Made by a program: the position numbers and the translations under genes. Of a stretch of DNA of 64,000 nucleotides, positions 26,125 to 34,940 are shown piece by piece. The stretch is taken from NCBI RefSeq assembly GCF_013626205.1, contig NZ_QHJE01000001.1:3328501-3392500 (forward strand). Reading direction: 5' to 3'. Numbering within the stretch: the first letter of the stretch is position 1; the number at the start of each line of letters is the position of its first letter. Origin of the DNA: Hyphomicrobium methylovorum. GTDB taxonomy: Bacteria > Pseudomonadota > Alphaproteobacteria > Rhizobiales > Hyphomicrobiaceae. The notes under the pieces are model-generated. The model did not search any database, was not told where the DNA came from, and worked only from the letters and a program-made list of their open reading frames with translations.

Positions 26125-26514
26125 ACGGTTGGCCTTTCGGTTCGAGTTGACGCATCGTCCTTTGGAGGCGCGATACGTTCCTAGCTCCGGTGCAAAGCCC
26201 CAATCGGGCCGAGAAAGGCCGATCTGGTTCCCATTAGGAGAAGACACTGGGGGGCGGCGGTTAGCCTCCTGGCCTGCAATCCAAATAGCGGATGCAACCC
26301 AAGCCCCCGTTCAGCCTCCAACCGGAGCGGGAAGTGGGCCTTATACAGGATTTGCGCCCCCCGGCAAGCGCTGGCGGGGCGGCCATTTGCCGGGGGCGTC
26401 GAATTTCTCCGTGAACGTGGCTCGGAGGAGCATGCGCAAGCCGGGGGAATCATGGCCTATGGGCGCGACTGAGCCGATTCCATTTCCATCGGCGCGTCGA
26501 GGGAGAGAACCCAC
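26125..26514. promoter_or_regulatory. 390-bp divergent spacer between rpsF and a small acidic-protein gene
   Basis: No gene is seen. In the rpsF leader (minus strand) an 8-bp stem, 26171-26178 with 26150-26157, lies about 26 nt before the ATG and could be the S6-S18 autoregulatory site, though I cannot confirm its conserved CCG bulge. Further out a 10-bp GC-rich stem, 26358-26367 with 26387-26396, encloses a 19-nt loop. Promoters for both genes must lie in this interval. Confidence 0.45.
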
Positions 26515-26757
26515 ATGAAGTATGCAGCCTATACAGAGGAAACGATCTGGGCCGTCGAGGACAGCGAGGAAGACGCTCGCGCCGAAGGCGAAGCAACGAT
26601 GGAAGAACTGGGCTCTGACGCTGATCCGGCAACGCTGAAGGTCGCGCCGATCGACGAAGATCTCGTCGAAGCGCTCGCCGCAGCGGAAGAAACAGGCGCA
26701 GAAGTGCTGTTCGACCTGATCGATGGCGAGTTGTGCGAAGTCGAAGCGGTCGATTAA
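26515..26757 (+). CDS. Small acidic hypothetical protein
   Basis: The 80-residue protein begins MKYAAYTEETIWAVEDSEEDARAEG and is strongly acidic throughout, without Cys-pair motifs, membrane segments or a signal peptide; a single Cys lies near the C-terminus. GGGAGA precedes the ATG at a normal distance. The start and codon use look real, and the gene has its own upstream region. It is convergent, 7 bp apart, with the slipin-like gene. I do not recognise a family. Confidence 0.65.
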   Translation: MKYAAYTEETIWAVEDSEEDARAEGEATMEELGSDADPATLKVAPIDEDLVEALAAAEETGAEVLFDLIDGELCEVEAVD

Positions 26758-26764
26758 CGCCGCT

Positions 26765-27589
26765 TCAGCTTTCCTCGTTCGTTACGTCGCCGCCGTCCGC
26801 TGGGCCGGGAGTTGCGGCGCGAATGGGTAATAATCCGGCGCCGCCCTGCAGAACCAGCGTGGGCGGCGTTTTTCCGGCGCCTGCTGTCATCGTCTGCAGG
26901 ATACGCAGGTTCATCAACTCCGGATTGTCTTTCAGAAGCCGCGCCGCGTTGTTCAGCGCGCGCAATGACGCCTGCTCGCCGCGTGCGCGTTCGAGCTGGG
27001 CCTGCGCCTCGAGCCGGGCGCGCACCGTTTCCGTCGCGATCCGGCGGATTTCGGCGGGCATCATCACATCACGCACATTGGCGCGCACCAGCTCGCAACC
27101 CTGCTCCTCGCAGCCCGCGCGCGCCTTTTCCGTCAAGCGCTCATCGAGAGACGCGCGCTGGTCCAACAATCCTTCGAGCGGGGCTTCGGCCGCGAGATCG
27201 CGCAGCGCAAGCTGAAGCGTGCGATAGACTGCCGAATAATAGCCGTCGGAACTGGCTTCCAGCGCTTTGCGGGGGTCGCGCACCTTGATGATCGCGATGG
27301 CGCTGAGGCGGATCGGCAAGCGGTCCTGGCTCATCACCTCCTGCGAGGGAACGGTGATCGCCATTTCGTTGACGGTCAACCGCTTCAGAACCGTGCCTGG
27401 AAAATTCCAGTAGCGCCCGGGGCCGACCTCACGCACGAACAAGCCGTGCTTGTAGAGAACGCCGCGCTCTGTTTCGGAAACGATATTCGCCGCGCCTGCG
27501 AACGTCTTCCAGGCCTGCATCGCGAGGATGATCGCCAGCGCGACGAGGAACACAACAATCGCCGAAATATAGGGATCGTCCGCGAGCAT
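26765..27589 (-). CDS. SPFH/Band 7 (slipin-like) membrane protein
   Basis: The 274-residue protein has one N-terminal membrane anchor (ISAIVVFLVALAIILAM, residues ~8-24). A Band 7 domain follows (ERGVLYKHGLFVREVGPGRYWNFP...VPSQEVMSQDRLPIRLSAIAIIKVRDPRKAL), then a helical flotillin-like region (RARLEAQAQLERARGEQASLRALNNAARLLKDNP). Slipins form membrane microdomain scaffolds; some pair with an NfeD protease partner, which is absent here. AAGGA lies six bases before the ATG. Confidence 0.85.
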   Translation of the reverse strand: MLADDPYISAIVVFLVALAIILAMQAWKTFAGAANIVSETERGVLYKHGLFVREVGPGRYWNFPGTVLKRLTVNEMAITVPSQEVMSQDRLPIRLSAIAIIKVRDPRKALEASSDGYYSAVYRTLQLALRDLAAEAPLEGLLDQRASLDERLTEKARAGCEEQGCELVRANVRDVMMPAEIRRIATETVRARLEAQAQLERARGEQASLRALNNAARLLKDNPELMNLRILQTMTAGAGKTPPTLVLQGGAGLLPIRAATPGPADGGDVTNEES

Positions 27590-27973
27590 CCGCAGTCCTT
27601 TAAAAGAAGCTCTTCCGGCGCCACGGTCACGACACGGGGGCGACCGTCCGAAGACGAGCCCGCAGGGCGGCGTGACGGTTGCCTTTCGGCTGGCTCCGGA
27701 AGAGCCGGTTCTGGATCAGGTCAATGGCCCGAGACCGCCGGCAAACCCCTGCAAACAAGAGACCTACGGCCTCTCCGCAGCCACACCAAGCGGTTCGAGA
27801 CGGTTAGCATGGGCGGTCGGGCGGCGCGAGGGCCAAGGCGCGGCATTGTGCCGGCGGAAACTTGACAGCGAGCGGACGGCCGTGAACTAAGTCCGCGACC
27901 GACGCCCGGGAATTACCGGCGCAGTCGAGATCGGCAGCATTCCTCATTAAACCCACTCATATTCCAGGACCAC
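27590..27973. promoter_or_regulatory. 384-bp divergent spacer between the slipin-like gene and fabD
   Basis: I see no gene or RNA here. It must carry the promoters of the slipin-like gene (minus) and the fabD-fabG genes (plus). A 5-bp stem, 27692-27696 with 27702-27706, is the only local structure and is probably incidental. I could not place a convincing -35/-10 pair or a FabR/FadR-like palindrome. Confidence 0.4.
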
Positions 27974-28921
27974 ATGGCACGCGCATTCGTTTTTCCCGGT
28001 CAGGGCAGCCAGGACGTTGGTATGGGCAAGGCTCTCGCCGACGCATTTCCTTCCGCGCGGGCGGTCTTCGAAGAGGTCGATGATGCGCTGGGCGAAAAGC
28101 TTTCGGCGCTGATCTGGGAAGGCCCGAAGGAAACACTCACGCTAACCGAGAACGCGCAACCGGCGCTGATGGCTGTCTCGATGGCGGTGGTTCGCGCTCT
28201 TGAAGCGGAGCGAGGCGTGTCGCTGGGGAAGACTGTCTCATTCGTGGCCGGTCATTCGCTCGGCGAATACTCAGCTCTTGCAGCGGCCGGGGCATTTTCG
28301 CTCGGTGACGCGGCGCGGCTGTTGCGACTGCGCGGACGTGCGATGCAGAAGGCCGTTCCCGTCGGCTTGGGCGGCATGGCGGCGCTACTTGGCGTCGGCG
28401 TCGATGTTGCGGAGAAAGTCGCGGCTGAAGCGGCGCAGGGCGATGTCTGCGATGTCGCTAATGACAACGAGCCGACGCAGGTCGTGCTTTCGGGTCACAA
28501 GACGGCGATCGATCGCGTGGCGGAGATCGGTAAAGCTCACGGCGTGCGCCGCGCGGTTCCGCTGCCTGTATCCGCGCCCTTCCATTGCGCGCTGATGCAA
28601 CCTGCTGCCGACGCGATGGCGGAAGCGCTCGCCTCAGTCAAAGTCAATACGCCGGTCGTGCCGGTCGTCGCGAACGTATTGGCGGCTCCGCTCAGCGACC
28701 CTGAGGAAATTAAAAAGCGGCTGATCGAGCAGGTCACGCAGCGTGTTCGCTGGCGCGAATGTGTTGCTGCGATGAGCGCGCTTGGCGTCACGGACTTCTA
28801 TGAGATCGGCGCGGGCAAGGTGCTCGCTGGTCTCGTGAAACGAACGGCACCGACGGCGAACGCTGTCAGCATTGGCCTACCCACCGATATCGACGCGGCG
28901 CTCGCCGCGCTTACGTCCTAA
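27974..28921 (+). CDS. fabD: ACP S-malonyltransferase
   Basis: FabD loads malonyl groups from CoA onto acyl carrier protein. The 315-residue protein starts with AFVFPGQGSQDVGMG and has the active-site serine in GHSLGEYSAL; the SAPFHCALM motif supplies the catalytic His. It begins the fabD-fabG-acpP-fabF cluster of type II fatty acid synthesis, and fabG starts 10 bp later. Confidence 0.96.
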   Translation: MARAFVFPGQGSQDVGMGKALADAFPSARAVFEEVDDALGEKLSALIWEGPKETLTLTENAQPALMAVSMAVVRALEAERGVSLGKTVSFVAGHSLGEYSALAAAGAFSLGDAARLLRLRGRAMQKAVPVGLGGMAALLGVGVDVAEKVAAEAAQGDVCDVANDNEPTQVVLSGHKTAIDRVAEIGKAHGVRRAVPLPVSAPFHCALMQPAADAMAEALASVKVNTPVVPVVANVLAAPLSDPEEIKKRLIEQVTQRVRWRECVAAMSALGVTDFYEIGAGKVLAGLVKRTAPTANAVSIGLPTDIDAALAALTS

Positions 28922-28931
28922 GGAGACATTG

Positions 28932-29678
28932 ATGTTCGACTTGACTGGTAAGACGGCGCTCGTGACAGGCGCCAGCGGCGGACTTGGCGCGGAGATCGCT
29001 CGCGTGTTTCACAAGGCCGGCGCAACGGTCGCCATTTCGGGCCGCAAGGTTGAAGCGCTCGACACGCTGGCCAAAGAACTGGGCGACCGCGTTCACGTGC
29101 TGCCTTGCGATCTCGCCGATCGGGCGGGCGTCGCGAAGCTCATCGACGAAGCGGTGAAAGCGCTCGGCGGGCGTCTCGATATTCTCGTCAACAACGCGGG
29201 TCTCACCAAAGACAACCTGTTCATGGTGATGAAGGACGACCAGTGGGACGACGTCATCGCCGTCAACCTGACGTCGACGTTCATGCTGTGCCGCGCCGCG
29301 TCGCGCCACATGATGCGTTCAAAGACCGGATATGGCCGCATCATCAACATCGCTTCGGTGTCGGGCGTTTTCGGCAATCCTGGCCAGGGCAACTATGCAG
29401 CTTCGAAGGCCGGTATTATCGGCATGACGAAATCGCTGGCGCGCGAGGTCGCTTCGCGCGGCATTACGGCGAATTCGATTGCGCCGGGCTTTATCAAGAC
29501 GTCGATGACCGATGTTCTGACGGACAAGCAAAAGGGCGAGATCGCGCAAATCATCCCAGCGCAGAGATTCGGCGAGCCCATGGATGTCGCGGCAGGTTGT
29601 CTCTATCTCGCGTCTAACGAGGGCGGCTACATCACCGGCCAAACGCTGCACATCAACGGCGGTATGGCGATGGTCTAA
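28932..29678 (+). CDS. fabG: 3-oxoacyl-ACP reductase
   Basis: FabG reduces 3-oxoacyl-ACP with NADPH. The 248-residue SDR has TGASGGLG at the nucleotide site, NNAG, and the Ser-Tyr-Lys triad in IASVSGVFGNPGQGNYAASKAG. It ends with the family tail GQTLHINGGMAMV. The ATG at 28932 follows AAGGAGA, which decides the start. Context with fabD and acpP supports the FabG call over a generic SDR. Confidence 0.95.
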   Translation: MFDLTGKTALVTGASGGLGAEIARVFHKAGATVAISGRKVEALDTLAKELGDRVHVLPCDLADRAGVAKLIDEAVKALGGRLDILVNNAGLTKDNLFMVMKDDQWDDVIAVNLTSTFMLCRAASRHMMRSKTGYGRIINIASVSGVFGNPGQGNYAASKAGIIGMTKSLAREVASRGITANSIAPGFIKTSMTDVLTDKQKGEIAQIIPAQRFGEPMDVAAGCLYLASNEGGYITGQTLHINGGMAMV

Positions 29679-30080
29679 GGGCGAATGCGCTGGGCATGGT
29701 AAACGCCGATAACTCCAGACTTCTTTGCATTTCAGGAGCGGCATGAAACTGCGTTCGGGTGCGTCACCGTGAGCTTTGCAAGGCAGGTGAAGTGTGTTAA
29801 CGACACCACGGTTTTGGGGCGGGCATACAACGCTTCCGGGACGCGCGAAGCTGGGGACAAACCGGCGCAGCGGAAGGCATTGCGGTGCCTCGGCGTGAGA
29901 CTCACGCTACGGCGTCAGGATAAAAGATTACACTCTACAATGAGGCGAGCGTCTTAACCGAACAGGCTAGACTTTTCGTAGGCCGAGAGCCTAGCGTCTG
30001 TCCGGTCACGGTTGAGCTGAGCAAACAGGCGGGCCAATAAGGCGCGCCAAAAAATAGATAGAAAGACACGAGGATAGACG
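29679..30080. promoter_or_regulatory. 402-bp spacer between fabG and acpP
   Basis: No gene is supported; a 62-codon open frame at 29769 has no recognisable sequence or ribosome site. A perfect palindrome with a one-base centre, GCGTGAG-A-CTCACGC, lies at 29893-29907, 174 bp before acpP, and looks operator-like. The last 60 bp before acpP become AT-richer, as expected for a strong acpP promoter and leader. Confidence 0.4.
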
Positions 30081-30323
30081 ATGAGCGATGTGGCAGAGCG
30101 CGTGAAGAAAATTGTCGTGGAGCATCTTGGGGTCGAGGCCGACAAGGTCACCGACAACGCCAGCTTCATCGATGATCTTGGCGCAGACAGCTTGGATACT
30201 GTTGAACTCGTGATGGCGTTTGAAGAAGAATTCGGCTGCGAAATTCCGGATGATGCTGCTGAGCACATCCTGACGGTCGGCGATGCCGTGAAGTTTCTCG
30301 AAAAGAACGCAAGCGCGGCCTAA
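30081..30323 (+). CDS. acpP: Acyl carrier protein
   Basis: ACP carries acyl intermediates on a phosphopantetheine arm. The 80-residue acidic protein has the attachment serine in [24 protein letters not shown] lies before the ATG. Two tandem hairpins lie between acpP and fabF, which may help keep ACP at a higher level than the condensing enzyme. Confidence 0.97.
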   Translation: MSDVAERVKKIVVEHLGVEADKVTDNASFIDDLGADSLDTVELVMAFEEEFGCEIPDDAAEHILTVGDAVKFLEKNASAA

Positions 30324-30350
30324 CGGCCCCTCGTTCATCCGCAAGAATTT

Positions 30351-30407
30351 GGCGCGCGTGCGCGCCTCGGACCGGATCAGAAGGGGGCTGGGTGACCGGC
30401 CCCCTTC
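30351..30407 (+). promoter_or_regulatory. Tandem hairpins between acpP and fabF
   Basis: The first is a 6-bp GC stem (30351-30356 with 30361-30366) with a CGTG loop. The second is a 9-bp stem, GAAGGGGGC with GCCCCCTTC (30380-30388 with 30399-30407), with a 10-nt loop. Neither is followed by a T-run. They may act as partial terminators, mRNA-stabilising ends or processing sites. Confidence 0.5.
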
Positions 30408-30460
30408 AGCTGCCCGATCCACGACGGCCATTCATTAGCAACACAACACAAGAAGCTCGC

Positions 30461-31723
30461 ATGCGACGTGTCGTTATTACCGGATTGGGTCTCGTCACAC
30501 CGGTTGGATGTGGCGTCGAAGCCGCTTGGTCTAACCTGCTTGCCGGGCACAACGGCGCGCGGCGGATCGAAGAATTCGAAGTCTCCGACATCACCTGCCA
30601 GATCGCCAATTTCGTTCCGCGCGGCGCAACATCCGAAGGCAAATTCAATGCCGACGATTGGATGGAGCCGAAGGAACAGCGCAAGGTCGATGACTTCATC
30701 ATCTATGCCGTTGCGGCGGCCGATCAGGCGATTGCAGACGCAGGCTTGAAGCTCGACACTTCGGAAGCGCAGGAACGCGCGGGCGTATTGATCGGCTCGG
30801 GCATTGGCGGGCTCTCAGGCATTGCGGATACGTCGCTCTTGCTCAAGGAGAAGGGCCCGCGCCGCGTCTCGCCGTTCTTCATTCCCGGACGCCTCATCAA
30901 TCTTGCGGGTGGCTACGTCTCGATCAAACATAACCTGCGCGGACCGAACAATGCGGTTGTGACGGCGTGCGCAACCGGCACGCACGCTATCGGCGACGCA
31001 GCGCGCATCATCGCGCTCGACGACGCCGACGTGATGGTGGCAGGCGGCGCTGAGAGCCCCATTTGCCGAATCGCGATGGCGGGCTTCGCAGCATGCCGTG
31101 CGCTCTCGACCGGCTTCAATGACCAGCCTACGAAGGCATCGCGTCCGTACGACAAGGATCGCGACGGGTTCGTCATGGGCGAAGGTTCGGGCATCGTCGT
31201 GCTCGAGAGCTATGAGCACGCGAAGGCGCGCGGCGCCAAGATTTATGCGGAGGTCGTCGGCTACGGCATGTCGGCGGACGCTTTCCACATCACGGCGCCA
31301 GCCGAAGACGGTGACGGTGCGTACCGGTGCATGACGACGGCACTGAAGCGGGCGAACGTTTTGCCCAGTCAGATCGATTACGTGAACGCGCACGGCACGT
31401 CGACGCCGATGGGCGACGAGATCGAGCTCAAGGCAATCGAGCGTTTGTTCGGCAATGCTGCGAACGACCTCACGGTCTCCTCGACCAAATCTGCGATCGG
31501 GCATCTGCTCGGCGCGGCTGGTGCCGTCGAAGCCATTTTCTCGGTGCTGGCAATGCGTGATAACATTGCTCCGGCGACGCTCAATCTCGACAATCCGTCG
31601 GTGGAGACGCCCATCGATCTCGTGCCGCACACCCCGAAGAAGCGTGACATCAATGTCGTGCTTTCCAACTCATTTGGGTTTGGCGGCACCAATGCATGCC
31701 TTGTTTTCGCTCGCGCTGACTAG
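30461..31723 (+). CDS. fabF: 3-oxoacyl-ACP synthase II (beta-ketoacyl-ACP synthase II)
   Basis: FabF condenses malonyl-ACP with acyl-ACP. From the ATG at 30461 it has 420 residues beginning MRRVVITGLGLVTPVGCG, as in homologues. The active-site Cys is in TACATGTHAIGDA, with histidines in NAHGTSTPMGD and STKSAIGHLLGAAGAVE. The longer open frame to 30392 would run through the hairpin and is rejected. The ribosome site is weak (AGAAG). Confidence 0.96.
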   Translation: MRRVVITGLGLVTPVGCGVEAAWSNLLAGHNGARRIEEFEVSDITCQIANFVPRGATSEGKFNADDWMEPKEQRKVDDFIIYAVAAADQAIADAGLKLDTSEAQERAGVLIGSGIGGLSGIADTSLLLKEKGPRRVSPFFIPGRLINLAGGYVSIKHNLRGPNNAVVTACATGTHAIGDAARIIALDDADVMVAGGAESPICRIAMAGFAACRALSTGFNDQPTKASRPYDKDRDGFVMGEGSGIVVLESYEHAKARGAKIYAEVVGYGMSADAFHITAPAEDGDGAYRCMTTALKRANVLPSQIDYVNAHGTSTPMGDEIELKAIERLFGNAANDLTVSSTKSAIGHLLGAAGAVEAIFSVLAMRDNIAPATLNLDNPSVETPIDLVPHTPKKRDINVVLSNSFGFGGTNACLVFARAD

Positions 31724-31724
31724 T

Positions 31725-31746
31725 CGAGTGCGAAACTCGCGTTTTT
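31725..31746 (+). terminator. Possible weak rho-independent terminator after fabF
   Basis: A 5-bp stem, CGAGT with ACTCG and loop GCGAA (31725-31739), begins one base after the fabF stop and is followed by CG and five T residues. The stem is short, so termination is probably partial before mltG. Confidence 0.4.
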
Positions 31747-31859
31747 GCCACAATTTCCGGTGAGCGTCCTTGGTAGGGGGCGGACGATGAAGAGACACGG
31801 CTGAGGGGCTGCCCCCAGCACGCCGAGCCGCTTCTTCAAGGGACAATGCTCGCGGTATC

Positions 31860-33245
31860 ATGAGTCAAAATCGAAGGCGCCCGGACGCGACCAGAACGGC
31901 CCGGACCGCAGGTGCGCGCAGCCCCGCAGAACGCCTTGCGCCTGGCCGCGCTCCCAGCCGGCCGCGCGGGCTTGACGCGCGCGAACCGTCACGCGTCGTT
32001 TCCGGATTTGTGCATGTCATAAGCGGTGTGCTGACGATTGCGCTGGTGGGCATGCTGATCATCGGCGGCACCGCGTTCGTGATTTTCAATCAGTACGAAA
32101 GCCCCGGACCGCTCACAGAGGTGCGGACCGTTATCATTCCGAAGGGCGAAGGCCGCATCGCGATCGCCGAACGGCTCGAGCGCGAGGGCATCATCACCAA
32201 CCGCTGGACGTTCGTTGGAGGCCATCTGCTGCAAGGCTTTGTCAGCCATCGCAAGAATTCGGAGCTGAAGGCGGGCGAGTATCAAATAAAAGAGCACGCG
32301 TCGATGCGCGACGTGATCGATACGCTCTCGGAAGGCAAGTCGATCCTTTACAAAACAACGCTGCCCGAAGGGTTGACGAGCGGACAGATCGTTGAGCGCT
32401 TGCGCGCCGATCCGAACCTCACCGGCGAGATCGCGATGATCCCGGAAGAGGGGACGCTGCTGCCCGACACCTACTATTATTCGAAGGGCGCTTCGCGGCA
32501 GGAAATCATCGACCGCATGCAGGGCGAGATGCAGAAGGCGCTCAGCGCTCTTTGGGAAACGCGCGATCCGGATTTGCCGATCCGTTCGGAAAAGGAATTG
32601 GTGACGTTCGCGTCGATCGTCGAGAAGGAGACGGGACGTGCGGATGAACGCGAGCGGGTTGCTGGCGTGTTCTATAATCGTCTCCGCAAAGGGATGCGGC
32701 TGCAGTCCGACCCGACGATCATCTACGGAATCGTCGGTACGCAAGGCGTTCTTGGTCGCGGCATCACGCGGGCCGATATCGATGCAAAGTCGCCATACAA
32801 CACATATCAGATCAACGGTCTGCCGCCCGGGCCGATCTGCAATCCGGGAAAATCATCGCTGGAAGCAGGTCTCAAACCGGCCAAGACGAACGAGCTTTAC
32901 TTCGTAGCGGACGGTACGGGCGGACATGCGTTCTCCGAAACGCTGAAGGATCATAACTCGGCGGTTCAGAAGTGGCGCGCCGTCGAGAAGCAGGCGCGAG
33001 AGAAGCTGAGCTCCGATGCGAACAGCAACGCCGCGCCCATTCCGCCGAGCGCTGGGGATGCGCCGGCTCCCGCAGTTGCGCCTGTAAAGGGCTCGAAGAC
33101 GGCCAAGGCTAGCTCATCGGGCCACTCGAACGCCTCTGACGCTGGCAGCCAGGCCGATGCGTCACCTGACGATGACGCTTCCGATACCGAGCCTCGCGCT
33201 TCCGGCGGCGTGCCCTTGCCAGTGCGCAAACCCAAGAAGCCGTAA
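31860..33245 (+). CDS. mltG: Endolytic murein transglycosylase MltG (YceG family)
   Basis: MltG cleaves nascent glycan strands and is anchored in the inner membrane. The 461-residue protein has a basic Pro/Arg-rich N-terminus, one membrane segment (VISGVLTIALVGMLIIGGTAFVIF, about residues 54-77), a LysM-like region, and the YceG domain with the catalytic Glu in FASIVEKETGRADERERVAGVFYNRL. It has a C-terminal low-complexity tail of ~85 residues (Ser/Ala/Asp/Pro-rich) after the YceG domain, not found in E. coli MltG. Location after fabF is conserved in alphaproteobacteria and E. coli. Confidence 0.93.
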   Translation: MSQNRRRPDATRTARTAGARSPAERLAPGRAPSRPRGLDAREPSRVVSGFVHVISGVLTIALVGMLIIGGTAFVIFNQYESPGPLTEVRTVIIPKGEGRIAIAERLEREGIITNRWTFVGGHLLQGFVSHRKNSELKAGEYQIKEHASMRDVIDTLSEGKSILYKTTLPEGLTSGQIVERLRADPNLTGEIAMIPEEGTLLPDTYYYSKGASRQEIIDRMQGEMQKALSALWETRDPDLPIRSEKELVTFASIVEKETGRADERERVAGVFYNRLRKGMRLQSDPTIIYGIVGTQGVLGRGITRADIDAKSPYNTYQINGLPPGPICNPGKSSLEAGLKPAKTNELYFVADGTGGHAFSETLKDHNSAVQKWRAVEKQAREKLSSDANSNAAPIPPSAGDAPAPAVAPVKGSKTAKASSSGHSNASDAGSQADASPDDDASDTEPRASGGVPLPVRKPKKP

Positions 33246-33346
33246 AACAGTCTACGGACGGCAATTCCTTGAATTGGCCCTTGGGTTGGCGTTCGGCCGC
33301 TGACCCGCTAAGTTGCCCGCCTTCAACAAGGCGGGATGCATACGTA

Positions 33347-34237
33347 ATGACAATTTCCAGCATGACAGGCTTTGCCCGCGCGGACGGCAGCGGCGAAGGT
33401 GTGGCCTGGACCTGGGAAGCCCGCAGCGTCAACGGCCGCGGCCTCGATGTGCGGCTGCGTCTGCCGCCGGGCTTTGAACCTATCGAGATTGCGGCCCGCG
33501 AAGCTGTCAGCAAGCGACTTACACGCGGCAATATCTCGGTGACGCTCACCATCGAAAAGCAGCAGGCCAACGGTGCTTTCCGCCTGAACGAAGCAGTATT
33601 AGCGGACGTCATCAAGGCCGCAGAACGCGTGACGGAATTGAGCGGCGCGACGCGGCCGGATGCGGCGCAGCTCCTGATGATCAAGGGCGTTCTCGAAACG
33701 TCTGACCAAACGGTGGAAGATGCGGGCGCGCGCCAGCGTCGCGAGGCTTCGCTGCTGCAGAGCCTGGAGACAGCCCTCGACAAGCTTGCCGAAGCACGGC
33801 GCGGGGAGGGCGCGCGGCTGCAGACGGTGATCACGGACCAGATTGCGCAGATCGATCAGCTTGCCGCGAGTGTCCGTGTGTCTCCGTCGCGCACGCCGGA
33901 AGCGATCATGGGACGGCTTCGCGACGCCATCGCGCGCCTCGTGGATACAACTGCTACTCTCGATCAGGAGAGGCTGCATCAGGAAGCCGTTTTGATCGCC
34001 ACGCGCGCCGATGTCGAAGAGGAACTGCAGCGGCTCGCCGCGCACGTTGCGGCCGCGCGCGAAATTCTTCAGGAACGCGGATCGGTTGGGCGAAAACTCG
34101 ACTTTCTCGCGCAGGAGTTCAACCGCGAGGCCAATACGCTATGCTCGAAGGCGAATGCCGTCGACGTCACGCGGCTCGGTTTGCAGCTCAAGACGGTTAT
34201 CGATCAATTCCGCGAACAGGTTCAGAACGTCGAATAG
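33347..34237 (+). CDS. YicC/YloC family endoribonuclease
   Basis: YicC-type proteins are recently recognised endoribonucleases linked to RNA decay. The protein is 296 residues from the ATG at 33347, with the family N-terminus MTISSMTGFARADG and ARSVNGRGLDVRLRLP. The C-terminal block is RKLDFLAQEFNREANTLCSKANAVDVTRLGLQLKTVIDQFREQVQNVE. It directly precedes gmk (1 bp), the usual arrangement. Confidence 0.94.
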   Translation: MTISSMTGFARADGSGEGVAWTWEARSVNGRGLDVRLRLPPGFEPIEIAAREAVSKRLTRGNISVTLTIEKQQANGAFRLNEAVLADVIKAAERVTELSGATRPDAAQLLMIKGVLETSDQTVEDAGARQRREASLLQSLETALDKLAEARRGEGARLQTVITDQIAQIDQLAASVRVSPSRTPEAIMGRLRDAIARLVDTTATLDQERLHQEAVLIATRADVEEELQRLAAHVAAAREILQERGSVGRKLDFLAQEFNREANTLCSKANAVDVTRLGLQLKTVIDQFREQVQNVE

Positions 34238-34238
34238 C

Positions 34239-34916
34239 ATGAGCACACGCGCACCAGATTCGCCTGAGGGCTCCGAATTGAGCGAACCGCACATCGCGCG
34301 CCGCGGACTTTTGTACATCATCTCGTCACCCTCCGGCGCAGGGAAGACGACGCTGGCCCGCAAGCTCCTTGCGACGGCACGAGGGATCACGATGTCCGTC
34401 TCTATCACGACGCGTTCGCCGCGGCCGGGCGAGCGCGACGGCGTCGATTATCATTTCGTCGATCGGGACCGCTTCGAAATCATGCGCGAACGCGGCGACC
34501 TGCTCGAATGGGCGCGCGTGTTCGACAATCATTACGGCACGCCGCGGGAACCCGTCGAAAAGGCCATCGCTGCGGGAGAGGACGTTCTCTTCGATATCGA
34601 CTGGCAGGGCGCGCAGCAGCTTTCCGAGAAACTTCCGGGCGACGTGGTGCGCGTGTTCGTTCTGCCGCCTTCGGGGCACGTTCTCGAGGATCGTTTGAAG
34701 ACGCGCGCGCAGGATTCGGCGGAGGTCGTTGCGCGACGCATGGCAGCGGCTGCGTCCGAACTCAGCCACTGGCCGGAGTACGATTACGTGCTCGTCAATT
34801 CGGATCTGGCGCAGAGTGTGATAGCGGCGCAATCGATCCTGACGGCGGAGCGTCTCAAGCGGGCGCGGTTGCTCGGACTTTCCGAATTCGTTCGCGACAT
34901 GCAGAGCGTGCTTTAG
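34239..34916 (+). CDS. gmk: Guanylate kinase
   Basis: Gmk phosphorylates GMP to GDP. The 225-residue protein starts with a short unconserved extension, then LLYIISSPSGAGKTTLARKLL (P-loop), TTRSPRPGERDGVDYHFVDRD (GMP binding) and DIDWQGAQQL. The ATG at 34239 is one base after the yicC stop, so translation is coupled. It ends the plus-strand fab-mltG-yicC-gmk run; the large inverted repeat follows. Confidence 0.96.
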   Translation: MSTRAPDSPEGSELSEPHIARRGLLYIISSPSGAGKTTLARKLLATARGITMSVSITTRSPRPGERDGVDYHFVDRDRFEIMRERGDLLEWARVFDNHYGTPREPVEKAIAAGEDVLFDIDWQGAQQLSEKLPGDVVRVFVLPPSGHVLEDRLKTRAQDSAEVVARRMAAAASELSHWPEYDYVLVNSDLAQSVIAAQSILTAERLKRARLLGLSEFVRDMQSVL

Positions 34917-34940
34917 TTTTTTGATTGCGAGGCGGTGCGC

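Noticed and set aside
29769-29957. 62-codon open frame between fabG and acpP
   Set aside because: No ribosome site, no recognisable sequence and atypical residue use; more likely non-coding spacer.
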